Source: Cyanobacteria bacterium RU_5_0
GTDB taxonomy: Bacteria > Cyanobacteriota > Cyanobacteriia > Elainellales > Elainellaceae
Direction: 5' to 3'
DNA: 64,000 nucleotides
Assembly (NCBI GenBank): GCA_012033255.1
Contig: JAAUSF010000004.1
Coordinates: 1 to 64,000, forward strand
The notes beneath the pieces are model-generated. The model was given only the letters and a program-made list of their open reading frames with translations. It ran no database searches and had not been told where the DNA came from. The position numbers and the translations under genes were made by a program. Of this stretch, positions 35,008-42,995 are shown one piece after another. How positions within the stretch are numbered: position 1 is the stretch's first letter; the number at the start of each line of letters is the position of its first letter.

Positions 35008-37230
35008 TCACTCCTCTGGTTGTAGATACTCCCGGAAGAAGTTGATTTGCAGTTGGGCAGCGATGCGCTGATATTCCATGGTTTGTAGTCCGTGTCCTGC
35101 GCCCTGAAACTCATACATCATTACCGGGACATCATTCATGGCGATCACATCGTGGAAGTTTCGTGCGACATCCACTTGCAGGAAATCATTGGAACCATGA
35201 AAGATGAGCGTTGGGGTTTGGATGCGATCGGCAAGATACAACGGTGAATCCTGGCGATATTGATCCGGCGATTCCATTGGCGTACTTCCAGTTAAATAAG
35301 ACAGCACAGACGGATAGCCAAGTTGCCACTCGGTGAGCGTGTCAAGCAAAGAACATTGTGGGTTAGCGGCGGCAAATACTGTCGGAAAAGTGGCGATCGA
35401 CTGACTTGTGTAATAGCCTCCATAAGAGCATCCGGCAATCCCAATCTGGCTGGGCGTTGTCCATCCCTGAGCGATAATTTGCTCGACAATTTCAACGCCT
35501 TCCTGAATATCGACGCGACCAAAATTTTGATTGTCGGCTTGCAATCGATAGAAGGCTGAACCAAATCCTTCCCGCCCTGCGAGCGGCACGACCAATACGG
35601 CAATCCCAAAATTCGGTAATAGATTGAGCGGTTCTTCAACGTTGATCGCAAAATAATTAGTAATTGCCCCACCGGGACCGCCTTGTTGCCAAAACACGAT
35701 CGGCACATTTTGCGGTGGAAACGGAGCTTCAGCAGGTTGAATCAAAAAGCCCGATCGCTCTCCATTTGCGGTTTGGAACAATACTTCATCAACGCGAACT
35801 TGATTCATCGGTGCGATCGCGGCATTTACATTCGTCACCTGAGTCGGGATTGCCTGACCCTCTCTTATCTGACCATTTAACGACATGCTGAAAATTTCGG
35901 GTGGTTGCGTCACCGATGAAAAAGTGTAGACGATCGTACTCAAATCATCAGACACGATCCAGCTAAACGGATCAACGGTTCCAGACGGAACAGGCAGCCT
36001 CCGAAATTCCTGGGTGGTTAAGTGGTAAATGAATAGCCGTCGATCGATGCCAACTGGAGAATTGAGCAAAATTTGATCCGGGGCAATGAACGCCGCAAAA
36101 CTGGAATCAGGTGGATTAATTTCCTCGCGATCGAGCGTATCCAGTAGCTCACCGTCTAGCGAATAGAAGCGGTAATACGTCTTATCAGGATATTGGTAGA
36201 TCGGGAACTCTCGTCCTGCAATTTGTCCGGGTCGGCTCATTCGCACCATAACGCGCTGACCATCCGGACTCATTCCCACTCCCGAAAATAAATCACCCTC
36301 ATCAGCCGCCCGAATCTCTGCCCGTAATGGTTCTGCTTGCGTAAAGTCATAGATGCGAATGGTAGCTTGTTGCAAAAACGGATTCTGCTCAGGCGGAATT
36401 CTGCCCAGCGTATCCTGGACGATCGCATTAGCGAAACTGGGACTGAGCGGAGTTCGTCCAAACTGCTGTCCAAACGCCGGAAAGGTCGATAGCGCCACTT
36501 TGGTGCTATCGTCTGACCAGGAAGGCGTAGCAATTTCAAATCCGGGCGGCACACGAGTCACTTCCAAGCGATCGAGTGATGGCAACGATACCAGATAAAC
36601 CACTCGCTCGACGCTGCTGTTAGGTTGTCCGGCGATCGGGACGGCTTGCGGCACTACGACAGCCATCTGCGAAAAATCGGGAGACACGCCTAAAATTTCA
36701 CCATTGAGTTGCAGTGTCGTGCGAGAAATACCGCCAGTGGTGCGATTAAAGGTAACGATCGCCTGTTGACCATATCCATCGTTCTGAATGAATCGCAGCG
36801 TGTCCGCATCTACCCATCGCATCGGATTGAACAAATACTCGTAAATCCCGTACCCGCTGTTGGTAAACCCGATCGCCGCAAAGTCCGTGAATTCGCCCGT
36901 TGTAAGATTGAGAAACTTGATCTGAAAATCACTGCCATCGACCTGATTCGCGATTGCCACAACAACTGTTGAATTATCAGGACTGATCGTACTCAGAATT
37001 AGCTGAGATTTCGTTTGCAAGAAAGTATTGATCTTAAATTGTTCTTCTGATGAGAGCGTCGCAGGTGCAACCATTCCAGGTGTAATCGGAACAATTTCAG
37101 CACGGGTTAGCGTCACTTGACTGAACTCGATCGCGATTGCCAAAGTCAGAAGTGTTGAAAGCGATCGGAAGGCACGTTTGAATGAGAATTGTATAGACTG
37201 TCTCAACCGCAGAGAATGACCAGATATCAT
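35008..37230 (-). CDS. S9 family prolyl-oligopeptidase-like peptidase
   Basis: 740 residues. An N-terminal signal-like segment (about 18-45, RAFRSLSTLLTLAIAIEF) precedes a beta-propeller (about 80-480) and an alpha/beta-hydrolase domain. The catalytic Ser is in GIAGCSYGGYYTS (about 602), Asp in HGSNDFLQVD (about 680) and His in GAGHGLQT (about 711). FWQQGGPGG forms the oxyanion region. It is probably an exported exo- or oligopeptidase. It is a solitary gene converging with the M16 peptidase, so two peptidases of different classes face each other. Confidence 0.9.
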   Translation of the reverse strand: MISGHSLRLRQSIQFSFKRAFRSLSTLLTLAIAIEFSQVTLTRAEIVPITPGMVAPATLSSEEQFKINTFLQTKSQLILSTISPDNSTVVVAIANQVDGSDFQIKFLNLTTGEFTDFAAIGFTNSGYGIYEYLFNPMRWVDADTLRFIQNDGYGQQAIVTFNRTTGGISRTTLQLNGEILGVSPDFSQMAVVVPQAVPIAGQPNSSVERVVYLVSLPSLDRLEVTRVPPGFEIATPSWSDDSTKVALSTFPAFGQQFGRTPLSPSFANAIVQDTLGRIPPEQNPFLQQATIRIYDFTQAEPLRAEIRAADEGDLFSGVGMSPDGQRVMVRMSRPGQIAGREFPIYQYPDKTYYRFYSLDGELLDTLDREEINPPDSSFAAFIAPDQILLNSPVGIDRRLFIYHLTTQEFRRLPVPSGTVDPFSWIVSDDLSTIVYTFSSVTQPPEIFSMSLNGQIREGQAIPTQVTNVNAAIAPMNQVRVDEVLFQTANGERSGFLIQPAEAPFPPQNVPIVFWQQGGPGGAITNYFAINVEEPLNLLPNFGIAVLVVPLAGREGFGSAFYRLQADNQNFGRVDIQEGVEIVEQIIAQGWTTPSQIGIAGCSYGGYYTSQSIATFPTVFAAANPQCSLLDTLTEWQLGYPSVLSYLTGSTPMESPDQYRQDSPLYLADRIQTPTLIFHGSNDFLQVDVARNFHDVIAMNDVPVMMYEFQGAGHGLQTMEYQRIAAQLQINFFREYLQPEE

Positions 37231-37909
37231 ACGGCTTTACATTTAAGAGAATTAAGATACCGACATCTCAAATAATTAGGGATTGAATATATCAAACCTG
37301 CGTTATGGGAGTGCCTCAGACTACCTTAACCTAAGAAAACGTGCGATGTTCTCAGTTGGTTTCAGCACGACCGTCGAACGCAGGTGCTTTGCCCCTTTGA
37401 ATCTCAGTTCAGCCGATCGCTGGCTGCCGATCGCAGTAGGTTATCTCACGACGTAAGGCACGATCGTGTTTCTGCTAGAGGTGAAGTTGACTGTCACAAA
37501 GTCAGACGTATCTAGTTGGTTCGCTTGAATACCATTGACGATCGCCAATTGTTGATTGCCCATGCCAATTATTATTGTCAGCAGGCATGAGAGTTACTCC
37601 TTGTGTGTGAATTAAGTTTGGTCTAACAATGTAAACCACAAATTTACTTCTCCTGATAATTTGCCAAGTTCCACACTCGAATTAGGTTTTGGCTGCCACT
37701 AATGAGATATTTACTGGTGCGCTGCTTAGAGCATAAAGAGAAAAAATGATAAGCTGAACTTATAGTACAGTCAGAATCATGACTGGTACAAGCAAAACGC
37801 CGACAAGCGTTAAATATCTAAGGATAGTTACAAGCATTAAGCGCCCTTGTTGGACAATTGTTAGGGTTGTTGTCTCATAGATTCCTTGAAAGCTTTGTAC
37901 TTCAAGGGA
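37231..37909. other. Gap between the S9 peptidase gene and tRNA-Ala
   Basis: 679 bp. On the minus strand, AAGGAG (about 37592) precedes an ATG whose 28-codon frame is followed in another frame by a protein-like 40-codon stretch (37441-37563), perhaps a decayed small gene. A 25-codon hydrophobic frame lies at 37760-37837 on the minus strand after AAGGG; its reality is doubtful. The rest is AT-rich with no clear motif. Confidence 0.4.
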
Positions 37910-37982
37910 TGGAGCTATCCGGACTCGAACCGGAGACCCCCTCAATGCCATTGAGGTGCGCTACCAACTGCGCTATAGCCCC
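37910..37982 (-). tRNA. tRNA-Ala (anticodon GGC)
   Basis: The 73-nt minus-strand sequence folds as a cloverleaf: acceptor GGGGCTA/TAGCTCC, D arm GCGC-AGTTGGTA-GCGC, anticodon arm CCTCA-ATGGCAT-TGAGG and T arm TCCGG-TTCGAGT-CCGGA, with discriminator A. The anticodon GGC (complement at 37947-37949) reads alanine GCC/GCU codons. CCA is not encoded. Confidence 0.97.
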
Positions 37983-38140
37983 TAGTGTGTTTTCCATGAT
38001 GCCTCGATCGCAAGCATTTCGTCAACTGATTTTGGATTTTAGATTGGCGATTTTGGATTTTAATAGGTGCAGGGTTCGTGTTGTGTTTTAGCTGAGCGAA
38101 CACCAGTCCAAAGTCCAAAATCCACAGGATCTAGAATCGT

Positions 38141-39238
38141 ATGACTGTTACACCACCAGATGATGCCAATCTTCAGTCTTCAGAAGAGCGCGTGAGGCAA
38201 GAGGCTTTTGAGCAGGAGTTGTTGCGATCGCTTCGTCGCAAAGAAGGGAATTGGGTGACGTGGGGGCAAGCTTGTCAGCAGTTGCAGAAGGCGGGTTATA
38301 CACCGCAGCAAATTTTTGAAGAGACCGGATTTGAGCCAAGCCAACAAAATCAAGTGATTGTAGCAGCGCAAGTGTATCAATCGATCGCGAGTGGCGGTGC
38401 TTCTGGGGAGGTGTTGGCACGGTTTGAGCGCACTGGAAGCGATACGCTTTATGAGTTTCGGATTTTGGCTCAATCTGAGCGAATGACGGCAGCGGCGATC
38501 GTGGTTGAAAAGGGAATTGATTCTGAAGGGGCGCATGAGGTCGCGAAGGCGCTGAAAGAGTTTAGTCGGTTGTCACATCCACCTCGCGAGTTTGCGGAGC
38601 ATCCGAGTGATGCAGTGGCATACTATTACTGGAAATTGGCGCGTCAGCAAGCTGATCTTCAGTCTCGATCGCGGTTAATCGCGCAGGGGTTACGGTTTAC
38701 CCAGAGTGAAACTGCACGTCAGCAGGTAGAAAGCTTGCTCACAGACTTCACGATCGCCCGCAGTCGTCCGGCTCCGCGATTGCCTTTTTATCGGCTAGAG
38801 TCGGCAGATGAGCAGCCCAGGATATTGGCGGTGGTCGGGAAGTTACCTTTGACGGTGGCTGACTTACAAGCCGTTCCGCTGGTAGAGAATGAGGGATTGT
38901 TTCACATGGTCAAGTTTTCGGGCACCGGAGCCTGGGTGGCTCTCCCTGGTTGGCAAATCGTTCGGAATGCTGAAGATCCAGTAATGCTGTTGGCGGAAAG
39001 TCATGAACTGCCGTCTGCCCCTGATCTGTCCGAAGAAGTGTTGGTTACGGTCGATCGCGCTCAGCGAGACTGGAATGCTGACAGCTATTTTGTGGTCGAT
39101 CAAGCTGGACAATTACAAATCGATTGGTTTGAAGAATCTCCTGACTTGCCAATCTTAGGACGAGTGATTTTAGTGTTGCGTCCTAAAAAGGTATTGGATG
39201 AAGATTTTAACAAGGAGCTTTGGCAGATTGAAGAATAA
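38141..39238 (+). CDS. raf1: RuBisCO accumulation factor 1 (Raf1)
   Basis: An assembly chaperone that binds folded RbcL dimers and promotes formation of the RbcL8 core. 365 residues. The N-terminal alpha domain (EQELLRSLRRKEGNWVTWGQACQQLQKAGYTPQQIFEETGFEP) and the C-terminal beta domain (YRLESADEQPRILAVVGKLPLTVADL) are both recognisable along their length, joined by a linker with LSHPPREFAEHPSDAVAYYYWKLARQQ. No RuBisCO gene is nearby, which is usual. Divergent from tRNA-Ala. Confidence 0.93.
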   Translation: MTVTPPDDANLQSSEERVRQEAFEQELLRSLRRKEGNWVTWGQACQQLQKAGYTPQQIFEETGFEPSQQNQVIVAAQVYQSIASGGASGEVLARFERTGSDTLYEFRILAQSERMTAAAIVVEKGIDSEGAHEVAKALKEFSRLSHPPREFAEHPSDAVAYYYWKLARQQADLQSRSRLIAQGLRFTQSETARQQVESLLTDFTIARSRPAPRLPFYRLESADEQPRILAVVGKLPLTVADLQAVPLVENEGLFHMVKFSGTGAWVALPGWQIVRNAEDPVMLLAESHELPSAPDLSEEVLVTVDRAQRDWNADSYFVVDQAGQLQIDWFEESPDLPILGRVILVLRPKKVLDEDFNKELWQIEE

Positions 39239-39308
39239 TAAGCTAGTCGGTATTTAGGTTGCAGTTTGTTGGAGTGGTAATGGGTAATGGGTGATGGGTA
39301 ATGGGTGA

Positions 39309-41123
39309 TTATTCTTTGGGTGATTCAGATGGTTTAGATCGATCGTTTTTCGGTAGACAGCGAAATAGCTGATAGGGGAAGCCAAGTCGATGAAATTGAT
39401 CTGGGTCAATGTCACATGAAAGTCGGCGGCGCTGTTTTGAAGACGATGGATCAAATAGTTTCAAGCGTTGGGCATAGTCTTTTGTTCGCATTCCAGGAGA
39501 GGCAAAAATCCATAAGTTAATGGGTGGTAGAAAAGGTTGGGTTAGGTTAGGGATGCCCTGCCATACTTTCATGTAACTGGACGATCGATCGACAAACCCA
39601 TAGCGCACCCGATCATCTACCGTTGTGGATGGATAAAGTTTTTTCAATTCCAGCGCAAAACTTAACCCCAACGCCACTTCTTGCAGCGATCGATAACTGA
39701 CGACCGTGATCAATGGTTTATCTGGTTCAAAGGCTAAGGTTTGGGCAACTCGATCGGGATAATAAGACTTCTGAAATGCTAAGCCATGGATCACGATCAT
39801 ACTGCTGCTCAACCCTGCCAGAAGAACGATTGTTTGAGTTCGAGTTAACGGTTGAATGAATGCTGAATGGTGAATTGAGGATCCAGTTTTGCGATTTTGT
39901 TCCCTTTGATGGCTTCCTTGTTGCACTAAACTTGCGCTCAGCAGCGCACAAACACTGGGATAGTAAACAAAGTTGTAGCGCGGAACAACGGTGATATCTT
40001 TGTCGAGGAAGTAAACGATCGCAAAAAACTGCACGACAACACAAAGCGTGAAGCCAGTCAGCAGCACCATAGACGGACGGTTAGAGCGATCGTGCCATAG
40101 GTGTCTGAAGCCGATACTCACCCGCCAGATTAGCCAGAGCGTGAACGCGATTGCCCCTAATGCTCCCAGAATCATGATCGAAATGGGTTGATTCTCTACA
40201 GGAATCGCGATCACCATCAGCACCCAATTGACCAATGTTTGGTAGAGCGGTTCAAGTCGATCGCGCCAGTCAGGTTTATAGGGAATCAGCCAATCGGTTT
40301 CGGGGCGGCTAACATGATTCAAGAGTGTAGGTATCCAGGGGAGATAGCTGAGCGTGATCCCGCCAAGGGCAAAGGCGATCGCACCCCAACCATACCGCGA
40401 GATCGATTGTCGTCGCCAGATGATCCAGCCTAGTAGGGCAACAAGTTGGGCAATCAGGGCGAGGATGCAGAAGTAGTGTGTGTAAAGCCCAATGACGTTG
40501 ACAATGCTCCATCCTAGCCAAACGATCGGGCGCAATTTAGATGAACTTAGATCATGCTGAATTTGCACCAATCCGGTCAGTGCTAGGGTGATCAGCAACA
40601 TCGGCAGCGTGTAATGACGAGCTTCCTGAGACAGATAGACCGCAAAGGGAGACACTGCCATCAGCGCCGATCCCATCAGTCCGGCGGCGGGGGAGAAGGC
40701 AAAACGGTTGAGACAGTAGAGCGCGGCGATCGTCCCCACCCCGAAGAAGGCTGGCAATGCTCGGAGTGCCCACACCCAATGGTCTGCATCAGGTCGAAGC
40801 CAGTCCATCCAGCTATATAGTAAGCAGAAAAACAACGGCGGATGAACCGATTCAGTTGCGACTGTTTGAGCAATCTGCGAACAATTGGCTCCGGGTTGAA
40901 AGGTGAAGAGGCGATCGAGTGCGGTCAACGAGAAAAATGTGTTTAGCGGTACATCCTCATACCGTCGTCCCATTGTGAATAGCGCCGTTAACACTTCGTC
41001 TAACCAAAGTGGTTTAGAATCCAATTGCCAAAATCGCAATGCCAGTCCTATAAGAATAATGGCAGCGAGAATCGCACAGTGGCGAACGATAGAGTTACGG
41101 AGGCTGAAATTTTTCAGGTACAC
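39309..41123 (-). CDS. GT39-like glycosyltransferase, polytopic membrane protein
   Basis: 604 residues with about 11-12 membrane helices. The first periplasmic loop has the acidic pair D42-E43 in SKPLWLDEVLT, the catalytic/metal motif of PMT/ArnT-type polyprenol-linked glycosyltransferases; YLSQEARHYTL is also typical. It would transfer a sugar from a lipid carrier on the outer face of the membrane. A hydrophilic insert near residues 405-430 (HQREQNRKTGSSIHHSAF) is encoded by repeat-like DNA. It starts with GTG at 41123. It lies 78 bp downstream of the DUF2079 gene on the same strand, and the two probably form a unit. GGGTAATG/GGGTGATG repeats follow its stop (39275-39305). Confidence 0.85.
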   Translation of the reverse strand: MYLKNFSLRNSIVRHCAILAAIILIGLALRFWQLDSKPLWLDEVLTALFTMGRRYEDVPLNTFFSLTALDRLFTFQPGANCSQIAQTVATESVHPPLFFCLLYSWMDWLRPDADHWVWALRALPAFFGVGTIAALYCLNRFAFSPAAGLMGSALMAVSPFAVYLSQEARHYTLPMLLITLALTGLVQIQHDLSSSKLRPIVWLGWSIVNVIGLYTHYFCILALIAQLVALLGWIIWRRQSISRYGWGAIAFALGGITLSYLPWIPTLLNHVSRPETDWLIPYKPDWRDRLEPLYQTLVNWVLMVIAIPVENQPISIMILGALGAIAFTLWLIWRVSIGFRHLWHDRSNRPSMVLLTGFTLCVVVQFFAIVYFLDKDITVVPRYNFVYYPSVCALLSASLVQQGSHQREQNRKTGSSIHHSAFIQPLTRTQTIVLLAGLSSSMIVIHGLAFQKSYYPDRVAQTLAFEPDKPLITVVSYRSLQEVALGLSFALELKKLYPSTTVDDRVRYGFVDRSSSYMKVWQGIPNLTQPFLPPINLWIFASPGMRTKDYAQRLKLFDPSSSKQRRRLSCDIDPDQFHRLGFPYQLFRCLPKNDRSKPSESPKE

Positions 41124-41201
41124 AGTTGTTGGGTAGCTACGAAAAAGGTCTGGTTGAGAGGAATTGGAAATTCAAAATTTACAGCAGTTTCCAATGCGTT
41201 G

Positions 41202-42683
41202 TTATTCTCGGCGGGTGAACAGATACACTTCATCGTGGTCATAGATGAGTTGAAAATCTGGATGGTTGCGGATTCGTTTCATGATGGCTTTGACGCGATC
41301 GCGATCTTCTGGAAAGGTATGACGTAAATTCAGCAACACATAGTCACTATTCGCCAAATTTTTTTTGAAACTACTGAGATAAGGCAGATACACAAATGGG
41401 CGATGACTTACCTGTGCTGCGTGGAAGTTGTCAGTGATGACACCGCCCTGTGTTTGGATGAGGGCGATCGCCTGCCGACTTTCTCGCCATGTATCGACAT
41501 CATCAAAGTAATGCGTCCAAAAGTAGCTATATTTCCCGATTATCACAAGTGCGACCAATGACCACAAGACAATCCAACGTCGCTGGCGGAGCCAACCCTG
41601 ACCTGCCGCAAGTGTCGCCATCACTGAAACTAACAGGAACGGCAAAATCGGTAGGGCATATTGATGATGCAGATCGCGTTGTGTGTAGGCAGTGGAAAGA
41701 ATATTCAAGGTCAATGCGGGCATCGCTGCAACTAGGGGAGTGAAGTGACGTAAGGACAATCCCCACAAGACAGGTGCAGTCACAAGCAACAAATAATTAA
41801 AGGTAGCTTGGCTGAACACTTGAGTGAGCCAGAGATTGGGGTTCAACAGCAAATTTTTGACCACTTCCAAGACTGAATCGCCCAAATAGGCATAGCGATC
41901 GATGGCACCTACCTCGCCTCCTTTGAACATAGGAATAATCCACTCGGTCACAAGGAGAAACCAACTTGCACCCGCTATCAGGGCAAAGATGCCATAAAAT
42001 CGCCGTTTCTCGAATACCAACAGCCACCATCCCATTGCGGCGATCGTGAGCGACAATGCATCCCGACACCCCAAAGCAAATACAGTTGTCAGGCAGAAAA
42101 GGATTTTGCGATCGGCTCGTGCTGCCCAAATTGTTGTCAAAATAGCAGGAAGTGCCATGACTTCCGGGTGAAAGTCAAACAAATTCAGATTAAATATCAA
42201 AGGATACAGCAGATAAACCGCCGCCATTGCGCTAGCGAGCGATCGATTCAACCCTGCCTGAGATGCCAATAACCAGGTCGGTAATGCTCCTGATGCGAGG
42301 CAGATTGCCTGTATGGCTAATAGCCAGTAGGGTGAGGGGTAAAGCTTGTAGAGGATGGCTAAAAAATAAACCGACCACGCCGCATGATTGCCCATATGAT
42401 GGAAGCCCAAATAAGAGGAAATGGGCGGCAATCCTTGACTCATCAAGTAAACAACCTGATCATAAATCCCTAGATCAAACCCAGTGGAATGGATCAGTAA
42501 ATGACGAACACTGCTGCACATAAACAAAAACAGCGCCGTTCCGCCAATCCAGCCAGTCAAAAAATGAGAACACAGCAACTTGAGTCGATCGCTGAGAGAA
42601 ATCCCCTGCTTTTGAGGACTGGCTTGAGGATGAGATTGAGAATTAGATGGGTCGATCGCATTCAATGAATCAGACATTCGCAT
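41202..42683 (-). CDS. DUF2079 polytopic membrane protein
   Basis: 493 residues, about 11 membrane spans. DLGIYDQVVYLMSQG, HHMGNHAAWSVYFLAILYKLYPSPYWLL and FDFHPEVMALP are DUF2079 landmarks. The family is related in topology to GT-C glycosyltransferases, and here it neighbours a GT39-like gene, so a role in lipid-linked sugar transfer is a reasonable inference. The C-terminal soluble part (YLFTRRE end) is short. It starts at 42683, 63 bp from the divergent helicase N-terminal frame. Confidence 0.85.
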   Translation of the reverse strand: MRMSDSLNAIDPSNSQSHPQASPQKQGISLSDRLKLLCSHFLTGWIGGTALFLFMCSSVRHLLIHSTGFDLGIYDQVVYLMSQGLPPISSYLGFHHMGNHAAWSVYFLAILYKLYPSPYWLLAIQAICLASGALPTWLLASQAGLNRSLASAMAAVYLLYPLIFNLNLFDFHPEVMALPAILTTIWAARADRKILFCLTTVFALGCRDALSLTIAAMGWWLLVFEKRRFYGIFALIAGASWFLLVTEWIIPMFKGGEVGAIDRYAYLGDSVLEVVKNLLLNPNLWLTQVFSQATFNYLLLVTAPVLWGLSLRHFTPLVAAMPALTLNILSTAYTQRDLHHQYALPILPFLLVSVMATLAAGQGWLRQRRWIVLWSLVALVIIGKYSYFWTHYFDDVDTWRESRQAIALIQTQGGVITDNFHAAQVSHRPFVYLPYLSSFKKNLANSDYVLLNLRHTFPEDRDRVKAIMKRIRNHPDFQLIYDHDEVYLFTRRE

Positions 42684-42746
42684 ATCGCGGCAAGATCACG
42701 GATTCTGAAGCACAATACAGAAGTATTCAGACTCACTTAGGCGCAA

Positions 42747-42995
42747 ATGTCAATCAATGTCGATCAGGGGATACCCCCTCTGCCAGAACGAGCCTCGCGA
42801 GAAGCAGTATGTCGATCGCTGTGGAAAAGCCTGCGTCCCGGACAACAACGCATGGCAGACTGGCAAAGTGGATCTCTGGCAATTTCGGCTGTGCCCGGAT
42901 CAGGGAAGTCTACGGGAATGGCGATCGCCGCCGCACTCTTGTTAGCAAGACAGTATTGGGGACAAGGGGATGGGGAGCGAAGAAGAGGATTCTGA
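42747..42995 (+). CDS. N-terminal fragment of a UvrD/Rep-type helicase (frame-broken)
   Basis: 82 residues containing what the next frame lacks: the Q-motif region SLRPGQQRMADWQ (Q33) and Walker A AVPGSGKST (48-56), then AAALLLARQ. The frame then enters G-rich repeat-like DNA and stops at 42995. The next open frame continues with helicase motif Ia in the +1 frame. To restore one protein, the frame must shift by +1 between 42946 (where the other frame opens) and 42992. Either the gene is a recent pseudogene, the sequence has an indel error, or frameshifting or a split enzyme is used. AGGCG precedes the ATG. Confidence 0.75.
   Translation: MSINVDQGIPPLPERASREAVCRSLWKSLRPGQQRMADWQSGSLAISAVPGSGKSTGMAIAAALLLARQYWGQGDGERRRGF

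Noticed and set aside
37760-37837. 25-codon hydrophobic minus-strand frame as a small photosystem or b6f subunit
   Set aside because: I compared it by memory with PetL, PetN, PsbM, PsbT, PsaM, PsaI and PsbX and none matches; too short to support alone.
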